Shown here piece after piece: positions 47,269 through 56,134 of a stretch of DNA of 64,000 bases (the first letter of the stretch is position 1; each line of letters begins with the position of its first letter). The position numbers and the translations under genes are program-made. The DNA is from Agrobacterium larrymoorei. GTDB taxonomy: Bacteria > Pseudomonadota > Alphaproteobacteria > Rhizobiales > Rhizobiaceae. Below the pieces are notes generated by a model. That model saw only the letters and a program-made list of their open reading frames with translations. It searched no databases and was not told the DNA's origin. The stretch is taken from positions 62,001 to 126,000 of the forward strand of contig NZ_CP039693.1 of assembly GCF_005145045.1 (NCBI RefSeq), written 5' to 3'.

Positions 47269-47832
47269 TTACTTCGTCTGATATGGCAGCGAAGAATGAT
47301 GCTGGACGATACGGATCACGCCGGCATCGTCCTTTTTGAATGTCCATGATTTATCGACGGTCGTCACTTTCCCGTCCTTGTCGGTGAAGGACACTTTTCC
47401 CAAAGTCGTCGCATATTCGCCATCGAGAAGGATCGCTGCATTCTGCACCTCGACTTCTCGCCAGCCCTTCAGGGCAAATCCGGTATCGGCAGGGTATTTG
47501 GCATTCTGTCCGACGAAATAGGCAAGCGCACCCTCCCGGTCCGTTCTGAATGTCTGAGGCTCCTGCGTCAGCGTCGGTTTGAAGAGAACCGGACCAAGCC
47601 TGTAGCCATAGGCTGAGTCGATAACATCCGCCGCCATGACCCGTGCCGCCTCCGGACCCTTTTCTTCATGCTCCTTGGAAATAGCGACGAGCGCGTCGCC
47701 CCAGTTCTTTTGCATCTTTAGAACTTCGTCCTGACTGATCGATCCGTTGTGAACTTCTACAGCAGCTGCTCCACCCGCGGTCAGCAGCAGAGCCGTCCCC
47801 GTGACGGCCATGGCTATTGCTATCAAATGCAT
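47269..47832 (-). CDS. Exported SnoaL/NTF2-like protein
   Basis: The 187-residue product has a signal peptide (MHLIAIAMAVTGTALLLTAG, cleaved near GAAAVE) and a periplasmic domain of the SnoaL/NTF2-like type: VIDSAYGYRLGPVLFKPTLT, GALAYFVGQNAKYPADTGFA and IVQHHSSLPYQTK at the end. From memory, similar proteins are often mislabelled phosphoribosyl-AMP cyclohydrolase; nothing here supports that activity. Its role is unknown, perhaps small-molecule binding in the periplasm. It is convergent with the two-component regulator gene. Confidence 0.8.
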   Translation of the reverse strand: MHLIAIAMAVTGTALLLTAGGAAAVEVHNGSISQDEVLKMQKNWGDALVAISKEHEEKGPEAARVMAADVIDSAYGYRLGPVLFKPTLTQEPQTFRTDREGALAYFVGQNAKYPADTGFALKGWREVEVQNAAILLDGEYATTLGKVSFTDKDGKVTTVDKSWTFKKDDAGVIRIVQHHSSLPYQTK

Positions 47833-48340
47833 GTCTTTCTCCTGTTTGCTTGCTCAATCGAGCGACAGAAAGAGAATGATGCGGTTGTCTGAGACAGACG
47901 TGGCTGCTTCATTAAAAGATCATGAATAGAGGATTAAAAGACGCTGTTGAGTTCTCTCTCGCTCAAGGCAAGAGACTGTCCGCGAAACGAGGATTTCGTC
48001 TCATCGCTTTTTGTCACGTGGCCGGTGCATGGATATCAAACTCTTGAGACGACGTGGGAAACGCCGAGATGAGGTGAGAAAGTATCAAACGGTGCAGTTC
48101 GTCTGACTGCGCTCTGGAACTACATTCTCTCCAGATCATTCGACGTAGGTAGAACGTTGTCCTACAAACGAAGCGCCGGGCCGACGAGCGCAATAAGATC
48201 TTGGCGCCAGCACAGGGAAATTCGGTAATATCGACATTTGAGGGGGATAAATACGACCTGGAGTGCGGTTTCATAAAGGACAGACACGTTAATGGGCGGT
48301 GTTTGCGCTGAAAAAATGATAACCCCAGCTATCCCAACAC
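47833..48340. other. Intergenic region before the ArsR gene
   Basis: These 508 bases hold no supported gene. A frame on the minus strand (48014-48274) starts MKPHSRSYLSPSNVDITEFP and has no recognisable domain or ribosome-binding site. The promoter of the exported-protein gene should be at the left side. Confidence 0.4.
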
Positions 48341-48661
48341 TTAGGCGGAGATCGAGAGATTAGGTGAGGGTTCGCTGAAAATTTCTTCTAGAGCCGCTAG
48401 AATTTGCCGTACCGGTTCTGAGTGGCTGAAATAATAAATCGTTTGGGCATCGCGGCGGGTCCGCACAACATTTGCGTTACGCAGTTTGGCAAGGTGTTGA
48501 GATAATGCTGATTGGCTGAGGCCAACCGTTTCCGCCAAATGACCCACTGGCATTTCTTCTTCAACCAGGATCCGGAGTATTGCGAGCCTTTTAGGATTCT
48601 CAATCGCGGATAAGAGCGTCGCGGCAGAATTAATCGATTGCTCATCCAGACGTCTGCTCAC
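48341..48661 (-). CDS. ArsR-family regulator, NolR-like
   Basis: This 106-residue winged helix-turn-helix protein contains LLSAIENPKRLAILRILVEE, then the recognition region VGLSQSALSQHLAKLRNANV followed by VRTRRDAQTIYYF. The last segment is characteristic of NolR-type rhizobial ArsR proteins. It lacks the Cys pair of metal-sensing members, so it is probably not a metal sensor. The start is GTG (48659-48661) with GGAGA seven bases upstream. No operon partner is adjacent. Confidence 0.88.
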   Translation of the reverse strand: MSRRLDEQSINSAATLLSAIENPKRLAILRILVEEEMPVGHLAETVGLSQSALSQHLAKLRNANVVRTRRDAQTIYYFSHSEPVRQILAALEEIFSEPSPNLSISA

Positions 48662-49122
48662 TGTGTTGTCTCCAAAGCTATTCTAGGCGTAGTCCAATAG
48701 TACATGGCTTTATTAGCCTCGGTCCACGGGCCGAGGAGGACCGAGATGGGAGTCAGAAAATCGATTGAACTAATTTAGCATAGTCGATATACGTTGATTA
48801 TCAATGCGGACATACCGGCAAAATGCCTCCACTGTGCAATAGTGTCTCTAAGGTGCATATTTATTGCGCGTTTTTATAGGAGGTGTTGGCTTGCTTAACA
48901 GATGTGGTCCGCTGCGGCCTCGGCAATGTGCTTCGTGGCTTTTGCGTGTTGGGGAACCCTGATCGGCATAACAACTCCATATGACATGTTGATCGGCCAA
49001 ATAATAAGGCCCGTCCGACTAATTCGGAAAAAACTGGGCTCATTGCTATACATAGGAAAGTCGAGACATTACACTTTTTACATGCGTTTGCCGAATTTAA
49101 CACGTTTTTGGATGTGATAGAA
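48662..49122. other. AT-rich intergenic region between divergent ArsR and AraC genes
   Basis: This stretch has no supported gene. Its base composition is noticeably more AT-rich than the rest of the window and continues into the AraC gene, which suggests that both came in by transfer. Promoters for both divergent genes should be here. Confidence 0.45.
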
Positions 49123-50082
49123 ATGTCGAACGGTCCATACAAGGAACTAAAAATTTTCTCCAGGGATATTGGAGAAGTTGAGGAATATTTGAGTGACGCC
49201 TATGCCCCAGTCGCTGTAAGTCCGATCGGTTCGCATAAGAGCTACGGGGTCAGCGGACATGTGGCCATTCTAGATCAAGTCTTCTTCGAATGGTCGAAAA
49301 CAATAGGCAGTTATAGTGTTAAACCCATCGAAATATTCGATTCCGTACTCTTCAATTTCGTCAGCAAGGGCTGGACCGGTTACCACTTCAAGAGCGATAT
49401 GTTATCGATTGCTGCCGATCAGGTGATTGGTTACCGACACGCAGATAAAGTTGATGTTCTCAACGAGAGTGAACATTCAACGGTTGTCATTTCCGATGAT
49501 CTTCTCTGTAAACGGATGTCAATATTGCTTGATAAGCCGGTGGTTCACGCGGTCGAATTTAGTAAGAGTGCCTTGGACCAGCGAAACCTTAAAGGACTTT
49601 CGGCTCTTGTGGCGGTCTTCAACAATTCACTCTTTCAACAACTCGCCGGATCGCTGAACGCACGCTCTTCAGCTGTTGGACATTTGGTCCTAGATAGTTT
49701 CCTTCTAAACTATCCGAACAACTATACCCAGACGCTGAAGGCGCCGTTGCCCTTGATCGCGCCGCGACAGGTGCGCCGAGCGATCGATTACATCCACGCA
49801 CATCCAGAGGACAGGAGCTCGCCCGAATTTCTAGCCGGCTTGAGCGCTGTTAGTGTCCGTTCGCTGCAATACTCTTTCTTGCTTTCTGTCGGACAAACGA
49901 TCAGCGAGTATCAGCGTGCTCTGCGGCTGAAAAAAGCTCGCGATGACCTCGATCAGAACAGGGATATCTCCGCAAAGAAAATCGCTGAAAAATGGGGTTT
50001 TGCGTCGCAGAGTGCCTTCACGCATAGTTTCAAAAGGGCGTTTGGCGTCACTCCCTCTCAAGTCCGTAAGGACAACTTGTAG
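49123..50082 (+). CDS. AraC-family transcriptional regulator
   Basis: This 319-residue protein has an N-terminal ligand or oligomerisation domain with no recognisable subfamily and a C-terminal AraC/XylS double helix-turn-helix. The latter includes AIDYIHAHPEDRSSPEFLAG, then SVRSLQYSFLLSVGQTISEY, KKIAEKWGFASQSAFTHSFK and RAFGVTPSQVR. I chose ATG 49123; a TTG at 49108 is in frame. Neither has a strong ribosome-binding site. AT content is higher than in neighbouring genes. The target is unknown; the closest relatives known to me by layout regulate aromatic or stress genes. Confidence 0.88.
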   Translation: MSNGPYKELKIFSRDIGEVEEYLSDAYAPVAVSPIGSHKSYGVSGHVAILDQVFFEWSKTIGSYSVKPIEIFDSVLFNFVSKGWTGYHFKSDMLSIAADQVIGYRHADKVDVLNESEHSTVVISDDLLCKRMSILLDKPVVHAVEFSKSALDQRNLKGLSALVAVFNNSLFQQLAGSLNARSSAVGHLVLDSFLLNYPNNYTQTLKAPLPLIAPRQVRRAIDYIHAHPEDRSSPEFLAGLSAVSVRSLQYSFLLSVGQTISEYQRALRLKKARDDLDQNRDISAKKIAEKWGFASQSAFTHSFKRAFGVTPSQVRKDNL

Positions 50083-50329
50083 GTTGCCATGAGTCTCATG
50101 CTTGTTTTGATTCTACATCGATGGAGGTTGGGCTTAACGTAATAGGAATGCTCCGACGTACCAGTCGACACCTGTCCCAACATCACGCCAGCCTCCTGGA
50201 CGCAGCGGCTCCGCGTCACGTCAACTTATAAAAGGTCGTGATATCATCCGATGATGTTGAACGGCCTTGGATGGTCGTCACAAACTCGTTGCCTCAATTG
50301 TCACAACGTCAGTTCAGCCAACGCACGTC
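50083..50329. other. Intergenic region after the AraC gene
   Basis: No supported gene or repeat is seen here; short overlapping frames have no recognisable content. Confidence 0.4.
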
Positions 50330-50554
50330 TCAGCGAACGAGCGAAACTTGGGTCGCACTGCAGGAGGGAATGTCCATATCAAAAACGAGACAAAACGCGC
50401 AGGCGATCAGGGCAGCACAGACAACGAAAGATGTAAAAACCACTTTGGCGGGTGCGCGAAGCCAAAGCTCCAGAAAAACAAAGGTCAGCCACGCGACGAG
50501 TAGCGCGATCACGGTCTTGCTATCGCACCCTCGGCATTTTCGACGGTGCTCCAT
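50330..50554 (-). CDS. Possible small two-helix membrane protein
   Basis: The 74-residue frame has a basic, cysteine-containing start (MEHRRKCRGCDSKTV) and two good hydrophobic segments, VIALLVAWLTFVFLELWL and VVFTSFVVCAALIACAFCLV. These are separated by a short basic loop (RAPAK), which gives a plausible inside-positive hairpin topology. GGCGAGA lies a few bases before the ATG. I recognise no family. Opposite-strand frames covering the same bases are Arg/Ser-rich and look like shadows. Confidence 0.45.
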   Translation of the reverse strand: MEHRRKCRGCDSKTVIALLVAWLTFVFLELWLRAPAKVVFTSFVVCAALIACAFCLVFDMDIPSCSATQVSLVR

Positions 50555-50876
50555 CTTCTCGCCGAGGTCGCCGAGGAAAAACTTCTAAGCCCCGCTCGTC
50601 GCCATTCTCGACCGGGCCATCAAGCTTGGAAAGGTCGGATTTTCTCGGATATCTCTACAGTCATTGCCTTTATGGCGGGGACGCACGTCCACACATCCCG
50701 GCGTGCTTCAAGCGATCCGAATCTTGGAGCAGGGCTCGCTCCACCGAACGAAACCTACTTGAGCGTTTTAAGCCCAGTGACGATGTCCGTCGGATCACCT
50801 CCTTGCTGTCGATGCAGGATGTTGCGGTTGACTGATTAGTCCCGAGCAACGCCAGCGAAATTCGATTATCTGGAAT
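50555..50876. other. Intergenic region before the XRE gene
   Basis: The overlapping plus-strand frames here (50452-50835, 50546-50839) have composition typical of non-coding frames. Nothing else is seen. Confidence 0.4.
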
Positions 50877-51122
50877 CTACTCAGTTGTGTCCTGTGGCTT
50901 CGAGAAGCGGACACCTACGCCGCCACCGTTTTCTGGAATGAACTCCAGACCGGCCTGTTCAAAAGCAAGGCGAATGGCTTCGAGTGTAGTAGCATAGCTT
51001 GGCTTGCCGGCTTCAATACGTGTTATCGTCGCTGGTGTAATTTTCGCCCGATATGCGAGATCCCGAACCCCCCATTTTAAAGCAGCTCTCGCCATTCGTA
51101 TTTGATCAGCAGTTGGCAACAT
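50877..51122 (-). CDS. XRE-family helix-turn-helix regulator
   Basis: This 81-residue protein is essentially one XRE DNA-binding domain: ADQIRMARAALKWGVRDLAY, RAKITPATITRIEAGK, then a short C-terminal strand segment FIPENGGGVGVRFSKP common in small rhizobial and phage XRE proteins. The ATG ending at 51122 (MLPTADQ) fits the domain start; the frame stays open upstream to 51221 with unrelated text. It is divergent from the hypothetical gene at 51245 and may control it. Confidence 0.85.
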   Translation of the reverse strand: MLPTADQIRMARAALKWGVRDLAYRAKITPATITRIEAGKPSYATTLEAIRLAFEQAGLEFIPENGGGVGVRFSKPQDTTE

Positions 51123-51244
51123 TAAAACCTTGACATAATCTATGAGTGGGGCGACACTCGCCCAAATTCTAATGAGTGCGGTCGAGGTAGTGCTGGAACA
51201 CCAGCCTCGACCTAACCACAACCTAGCTGTCTGGAGCTTAGATC

Positions 51245-52009
51245 ATGGCTGATTCTGAGAATAGCAGAACTTTGCCTACAATTTCGTGCGGAAAGAAGCG
51301 ATCGAGGGGTGATGCGTCGAAAAAAATGCCGCACGTGATCACTCGCCGTAATCTTCTGTCGGTTGCGGCGCGTGTTCTGGAGGAGCGCCTTGCTGAAATC
51401 CCACGACGCACTGTTGCCGGACCCACGCGTGTCAGCGAGCTTTGGCCCAACTGGTGGAACCTGCATCAGAAGCGCCTGCATGCCACAGCGGTGCGCAAGA
51501 AGCGTGAACGGCAAATGCGTGACGAAGTTGGTCTGCATAGCGAGGTGAGGATTGAAGTTGTCGGGGAGGGGGCGCCTCGGATTGTCCGCTCCTTGAAAGA
51601 GATCACTGCACTGAGAGAAACGATCGGAGCAGGCGAGGTGGCAAAGGCGAGGGCGCTTTTGCGCCAGCGTCAGCGGCAATGGCAAAAGGCCAATCAGCGG
51701 ATCGGCTACACCGCAGCACTTCTGTCGGAAGAGCATAGCAAAAGCCTGGAGGGAATTGCCGGGCGGGTGTTGCTCGTCATGCAGCCGTACCACCTCATCG
51801 AAATTGCGGCCAAGCTCCATTGCCTGCTTGTGATGAAGGATCCTGGTCTACAACAGGAAGCCGATCCCTGGCCGCATCTGCGCATAATGCTGAAGCAGAT
51901 TGTGCAGCCGCGTCTGACCCGTGAGCCGTCGTCCTTGGTTCTTTTTCATCCGCCGGTCGCGAAGACTTCGGTACGGCAGCTTGACGCGCTAATGGCGAAA
52001 ACGATCTGA
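51245..52009 (+). CDS. Conserved-looking protein of unknown function (254 residues)
   Basis: The product is basic at its start (KKRSRGDASKKMPHVITRRN), then contains a Trp-rich segment (VSELWPNWWNLHQKRLHATA), an Arg/Gln-rich helix (ALLRQRQRQWQKANQRIGYT) and a helical C-terminal half. There is no signal peptide or membrane segment. I recognise no family; the style is that of uncharacterised genes on rhizobial plasmids and islands. ATG 51245 is 123 bases from the divergent XRE start, so a shared control region is likely. Confidence 0.65.
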   Translation: MADSENSRTLPTISCGKKRSRGDASKKMPHVITRRNLLSVAARVLEERLAEIPRRTVAGPTRVSELWPNWWNLHQKRLHATAVRKKRERQMRDEVGLHSEVRIEVVGEGAPRIVRSLKEITALRETIGAGEVAKARALLRQRQRQWQKANQRIGYTAALLSEEHSKSLEGIAGRVLLVMQPYHLIEIAAKLHCLLVMKDPGLQQEADPWPHLRIMLKQIVQPRLTREPSSLVLFHPPVAKTSVRQLDALMAKTI

Positions 52010-52124
52010 GGAACCACCAGCCAGTGGTTCGCTTTGCCTGACCGGTGTTATTTTCTAAGTAGCTTGCGGAACGTCTGGAGCTCAATACCGTTTGTAGGCG
52101 CGGGACAATGCGGGACACTTTCGA

Positions 52125-52262
52125 ATGAGCGACACAGCTGAACACGCCAACGATCTGGATCTGGGCGAGATCGCACAGCGACTATCGGCGCTGGCAGAAC
52201 AGGCGATGGGCCTGTGTCAGGAGCCGATCGAACCGATCGATCCAGATACCGTCGAGGAATAG
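52125..52262 (+). CDS. Possible small acidic protein (45 residues)
   Basis: A short frame encodes MSDTAEHANDLDLGEIAQRL and SALAEQAMGLCQEPIEPIDP, ending DTVEE. It is strongly acidic with a central amphipathic helix, unlike a random frame in this GC-rich DNA. No good ribosome-binding site precedes it. It lies between two hypothetical genes on the same strand. Confidence 0.35.
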   Translation: MSDTAEHANDLDLGEIAQRLSALAEQAMGLCQEPIEPIDPDTVEE

Positions 52263-52546
52263 GGTCGCAACGAACCCGTCTCGATCTGCCTTTAACGATC
52301 GTTCCGACCTCATCTGGTGCGGTTCGCTCTCCAGTCAGGCCTGGAGCGAACGCTCTTACCAACGAGGGCCGTAGAGAGCGCAAGGCCTGCGCACGCAGTG
52401 CGAGGGAATGCCAGAGATTGATTGCCGTCGCTTTGATTGGCGCCCATGTCTCCGCAAAGACACGAGCGCAACAAGAACGTCATCTGTGCAGTGGTTGGCA
52501 ATGGGTCGGCAATTGACTCACGATCAAACAGAGCCAGATTGCGGTG

Positions 52547-52858
52547 ATGAGCACGGCAACAGATTTTATCGGCGAGCTTGTCCGCGATGCCAACCGGATC
52601 GAGCAGCTTGACGCCTATCAGAAGCGCAGGATGCTGGAGCGCGCTGTCGCGACGATCCGCGATCTTCGTGATCAGATCGGCATACCCAGAGGTCCGGGCC
52701 GCGACGCGGTTGTCGAGCTTCACACAACGGCACTGGCAATCGAGCGTGGCTGGCGAAGCGATGATCAGGTCAAAGCGGCAATGATCACTGCCGCAACGAT
52801 GATCCGCGATCTGCACATCGTTCTCGACAGCGGCACGAGGATCAATTTGCGCGCTTGA
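52547..52858 (+). CDS. Protein of unknown function (103 residues)
   Basis: This small soluble helical protein contains FIGELVRDANRIEQLDAYQK, RDLRDQIGIPRGPGRDAVVE and AATMIRDLHIVLDSGTRINL. GTG 52544 directly precedes ATG 52547, and I chose the ATG. A decayed copy of its last 20 codons is present at 36430-36492, which shows that this gene or its region has been duplicated in the genome. No family recognised. Confidence 0.6.
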   Translation: MSTATDFIGELVRDANRIEQLDAYQKRRMLERAVATIRDLRDQIGIPRGPGRDAVVELHTTALAIERGWRSDDQVKAAMITAATMIRDLHIVLDSGTRINLRA

Positions 52859-52991
52859 ACTCGCAATGTTTAATGGTCGAATTTGGCTGAGATCTGCAAG
52901 GGCCCACACAGAGCCCTCGCGAGAAAGAGTTTACGTCGTCAATATCCAAGCAGGGCGTTATTGTGATCTGCCCCATTGAGCCAGCTGGCGA

Positions 52992-53195
52992 TTAGAGAAC
53001 CTGAACGTTCTCGGCTTTGGACTTGCCGGTCTTGCGATCCTGGCCAACATCGTAGCTGACCTTGTCGCCTTCACGCAGCGCACCGCCGTAACCAAGGGCG
53101 GAAACGTGAACGAAGACGTCCTGACCGCCATCATCAGGCGTGATGAAGCCAAAGCCCTTGTCCTGCGCGAAGAATTTTACTGTACCGTTTGCCAT
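52992..53195 (-). CDS. Cold-shock protein (CspA family)
   Basis: The 67-residue single cold-shock domain has both RNA-binding motifs, KGFGFI and VFVH, in [20 protein letters not shown] and [20 protein letters not shown]. It binds single-stranded RNA or DNA. The ATG ending at 53195 is fixed by the conserved MANGTVKFF start; the open frame upstream of it is untranslated leader, which in this family often carries temperature-responsive structure. It is divergent from the PAS gene. Confidence 0.95.
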   Translation of the reverse strand: MANGTVKFFAQDKGFGFITPDDGGQDVFVHVSALGYGGALREGDKVSYDVGQDRKTGKSKAENVQVL

Positions 53196-53423
53196 CTGTA
53201 TCTGCAGCTCCTGTCGTTGCCGATCAGCTTTTGAGCCATATCGACGTGACGTGCAAGTTTGAAAGGATACATACAATAAAAATTGGCAAGTGCGGGATGC
53301 CCAATGCCTCTTCCTGAGATGAGACATGTAAACATCCTGTGATTGAGTTTCGTCCAACGCTTCCATCGACGTTCCCGGTGATTTATTCTGCCGCCAGGGC
53401 AAGCGGCATGAAGGGGGTGTTGA

Positions 53424-53930
53424 ATGCAGGCAAGCAGTCCAAACCTTATCGACGATTGGAGCATATCATTGGTGTCCGACAGTGTCGGATTTTTCACATG
53501 GGATCTTGAACAGGACCGAAACTGTGGCGATCATGTCATGGCGACCTTGTTCGATATCGATCAGGATGAACTTTCAAAAGGCGTGCCGATCGATCTCATT
53601 TTGTCTCGGATCTCGGACGAAGACCGGCCCCGTCTTGCAAAAGCGGTTCATGAGGCCATCACAACCGGCGCCTTTTACGCGCAGAAGTATGTCGTGTCTC
53701 ATCGCAACGGCAAGAAGATAGCGGTTTCAGCCTTTGGTCGCTGCATCCGAGATCTTGACGGAACTCCCACACATTATGCAGGCTTCGTCACGACTGTCCC
53801 GACTGTCGCCGTTAACTCCGCGCGGGAGCACATCAAGGAGCTCTGTCGCATGCTCCAAGACTTGGCTGAAGACCATGGCCTGGAACTGGCTGCAAGACAT
53901 CTAAAGGCGGCGGGCAATAGTCTGGGCTGA
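53424..53930 (+). CDS. PAS-domain protein without output domain
   Basis: This 168-residue protein has one PAS domain at about residues 15-125 ([50 protein letters not shown]). A helical tail follows ([20 protein letters not shown]) that could make a coiled-coil contact. There is no kinase, GGDEF or DNA-binding part, so it is probably a signalling adaptor or a sensor that works with a partner. It is divergent from the cold-shock gene. Confidence 0.8.
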   Translation: MQASSPNLIDDWSISLVSDSVGFFTWDLEQDRNCGDHVMATLFDIDQDELSKGVPIDLILSRISDEDRPRLAKAVHEAITTGAFYAQKYVVSHRNGKKIAVSAFGRCIRDLDGTPTHYAGFVTTVPTVAVNSAREHIKELCRMLQDLAEDHGLELAARHLKAAGNSLG

Positions 53931-54060
53931 TTAGCGAAGCGCTTTTTCAAGAAATAAAGCCCCGTTCGTGAACTGCCAGACTGTCCGCCACGATTTGATG
54001 TGGCATCCGGTGCGGGCAGAGGGCACGCTTATCTCTAACGAACATCTCCGATAGCCAGAC
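53931..54060. other. Spacer between the PAS gene and the truncated regulator
   Basis: No feature is seen in this short stretch apart from a possible promoter for the downstream fragment. Confidence 0.3.
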
Positions 54061-54225
54061 ATGTCGGGGAAAAGCCGTCTGTTTGAGTTGCTCAGTGTGC
54101 CGCGCGCAAGACGGCGACCCGTCACCGCCATTGAGCTTGCATGTGATCTCAGCGTGTCGAAGCGCAGCGTCTACCGTGATATCGAAACCTTGCGATTGCT
54201 AGAGGGTCATCAAAAGTTCTTCTGA
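54061..54225 (+). pseudogene. 5' fragment of a YafY/DeoR-type regulator gene
   Basis: The 54 codons from ATG 54061 encode the start of a helix-turn-helix type 11 regulator: RLFELLSVPRARRRPVTAIE, then LACDLSVSKRSVYRDIETLR. The match stops after LLEG, and the frame ends at TGA 54223-54225 with an unrelated tail (HQKFF). YafY-type proteins have a WYL domain of about 150 further residues, of which nothing remains. It is a deletion or recombination scar at the edge of the metabolic locus. Confidence 0.7.
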
Positions 54226-54311
54226 CCCCATCGCTTTGCTGCTCGTGTTACGTCTAAGGGCGCCGATGTTGATCTGCTGTGCGTAGCAGTTCGCCCCGGC
54301 GGCTCCCAACG

Positions 54312-54752
54312 ATGCCGAGTATGCTTATGGACCTGTCGAAGATAAAAACGCTTATCGATTTTGTCGGACGATCAAATGTCTCCGAACTGACGGTTACCCG
54401 CAAAGACGTGACCGTTCGAATTTTTCGGAGCGCAAATGATGGTGTAGCTGCGACCGTTGATGCGGACCCCGAGATATCAAGTGACACAGACCTCAAGGCA
54501 TCCGAGAGCCCCAGTCTTTCCACGGCTGTGCGCGCACCGATTTTCGGCGTTCTCCATCGCGCCTCCGCTCCGGGCCAGCCTCCTTTCGTTTATGCCGGAG
54601 ATATCGTCGAAGAAGGCGACACGCTGTTCATCGTGGAGGCCATGAAGGTGTTTAACAAAATCACGGCCCCATGCGCCGGGCGCATCACTTTCCTGACGGA
54701 CATCGATGGTGGAGAAGTCGACGCCAATGAACTCTTGGCGGAGATTGCGTAA
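54312..54752 (+). CDS. Biotin carboxyl carrier protein (AccB-like)
   Basis: This 146-residue carrier starts with a helical segment (DLSKIKTLIDFVGRSNVSEL), has an acidic linker (residues about 45-70), and then the biotinyl domain: VRAPIFGVLHRASAPGQPPF, GDIVEEGDTLFIVEAMKVFN, and ITFLTDIDGGEVDANELLAE. Lys112 in EAMKVFN is the biotin site. It is probably the carrier for the biotin carboxylase whose ATG overlaps its stop codon. I chose ATG 54312; ATGs at 54321 and 54327 are also in frame. A housekeeping accB is expected elsewhere in the genome, so this copy is likely dedicated to the locus. Confidence 0.9.
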   Translation: MPSMLMDLSKIKTLIDFVGRSNVSELTVTRKDVTVRIFRSANDGVAATVDADPEISSDTDLKASESPSLSTAVRAPIFGVLHRASAPGQPPFVYAGDIVEEGDTLFIVEAMKVFNKITAPCAGRITFLTDIDGGEVDANELLAEIA

Positions 54753-56134
54753 TGGCGGACGGTTTAAACGAAAAAGAGCCGCTTTTCGATACGGTCCTTA
54801 TCGCCAATCGCGGCGAGATTGCCGCACGTATCCAGCGCGCGTGCCGAGAACTGGATTTGAAAATAGTCGCGGTGTGTTCCGAGGCCGACAGGCAGGCTTC
54901 GTATGGTGAGGCTGCCGACACGTTTCTGTGCGTCGGCCCCGCAAGCGCGACGAAAAGCTATCTTAACAAGGACGCCATATTGCTGGCGGCGCGTTTGACA
55001 GGTGCTGGCGCAATTCACCCTGGTTACGGCTTTCTCTCGGAAAACGCGGCTTTCTCGGAGGCTATCGAGAACGCCGGGCTCGTTTTCATCGGCCCGGATG
55101 CCAAATCGATTGCAACGATGGGAGACAAGATTGCCGCCAAGCGTACCATGATCACGGCGGGCGTGCCGTGCGTTCCCGGCCCTGACACGGCGCTTCCCGA
55201 TAATCTGGAAACGATTGAGTCTATCGCAGAGGAGATCGGGTATCCAGTCATCATCAAGGCGGCGGGCGGCGGCGGCGGGCGTGGTATGCGGGTGGTGCAT
55301 CAGGCTTCGGCGCTTCGCGAGGCCGTTACGTTGACCCGTGAGGAGGCGCGGCAGGCCTTCGGTTCTGCCGCTCTCTACATAGAAAAGTTTCTCCAGCGTC
55401 CACGCCATATCGAGATACAGGTGCTGTGCGATACGCATGGCAATGCCATCTGGCTCGGTCACCGTGATTGTTCGATGCAGCGACGTCACCAGAAGGTGGT
55501 CGAGGAAGCGCCAGCACCCGGTATCTCCGAGGCGATCATTCGACCCGTGGGGCTCGCGTGCGTCGAGGCCTGCCAGCAGATCGGCTATCGGGGTGTCGGC
55601 ACGTTCGAGTTCCTTTATGAAGACGGCAGGTTCTATTTCATCGAGATGAATACGCGCCTACAAGTCGAGCACCCGGTCACCGAGATGACGAGCGGAATCG
55701 ACATCGTTCAGGCGCAGATCAAATCCGCTCAAGGGCAACATCTTGAGCTTCGACAGCAAGACGTCCTCTGCACCGGGCATTCCTTCGAATGCCGCATCAA
55801 TGCCGAAGACCCGGATACATTCCTGCCGTCCGCGGGCGTGTTGACGGATGTTTCCTGGCCTAAGGGAGAGGGCATTCGCATCGATACGCACATTCACAAA
55901 GGATATCGCGTTTCGCCCTACTACGACTCCCTTATCGCCAAGCTGATCGTACACGCTCCGACACGCGGCGAAGCGATGGCGCGGATGCGCAATGCTCTGG
56001 CCGAAACCCGCGTGAACGGTATTTCCACCAATCTTCCGCTCCTTTGCGCGCTGTTCGAGGACGCTGCGTTTGCGGAAGGGGAGACCGATATTCATTATCT
56101 CGAGCAATGGCTTACAGCTTGGAGAGCGGCATGA
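54752..56134 (+). CDS. Biotin carboxylase (AccC-like)
   Basis: This 460-residue ATP-grasp enzyme carboxylates biotin on the carrier using ATP and bicarbonate. It shows FDTVLIANRGEIAARIQRAC, IHPGYGFLSENAAFSEAIEN, the glycine-rich ATP loop KAAGGGGGRGMR, HIEIQVLCDTHGNAIWLGHR, DCSMQRRHQKVVEEAPAP and the active-site FIEMNTRLQVEHPVTEMTSG. Full length and all catalytic motifs are present. It overlaps the carrier genes on both sides by one and four bases. No acetyl-CoA carboxyltransferase genes are nearby; the KipI/KipA-type proteins downstream are the obvious carboxyltransferase candidates. Confidence 0.94.
   Translation: MADGLNEKEPLFDTVLIANRGEIAARIQRACRELDLKIVAVCSEADRQASYGEAADTFLCVGPASATKSYLNKDAILLAARLTGAGAIHPGYGFLSENAAFSEAIENAGLVFIGPDAKSIATMGDKIAAKRTMITAGVPCVPGPDTALPDNLETIESIAEEIGYPVIIKAAGGGGGRGMRVVHQASALREAVTLTREEARQAFGSAALYIEKFLQRPRHIEIQVLCDTHGNAIWLGHRDCSMQRRHQKVVEEAPAPGISEAIIRPVGLACVEACQQIGYRGVGTFEFLYEDGRFYFIEMNTRLQVEHPVTEMTSGIDIVQAQIKSAQGQHLELRQQDVLCTGHSFECRINAEDPDTFLPSAGVLTDVSWPKGEGIRIDTHIHKGYRVSPYYDSLIAKLIVHAPTRGEAMARMRNALAETRVNGISTNLPLLCALFEDAAFAEGETDIHYLEQWLTAWRAA

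Noticed and set aside
48014..48274. 86-codon minus-strand frame
   Set aside because: No ribosome-binding site or recognisable protein, and composition unlike neighbouring genes.
52899..52917. Short hairpin AGGGC/GCCCT between the 103-residue gene and the cold-shock gene
   Set aside because: The stem is too short and lacks a T-run on either strand to call a terminator.
54752..56134. Idea that the biotin genes are the housekeeping acetyl-CoA carboxylase accBC
   Set aside because: The second lysine-less carrier, the coupling to PxpBCA and the truncated upstream context argue for a dedicated copy; the housekeeping pair is expected elsewhere. This is an inference, not proof.
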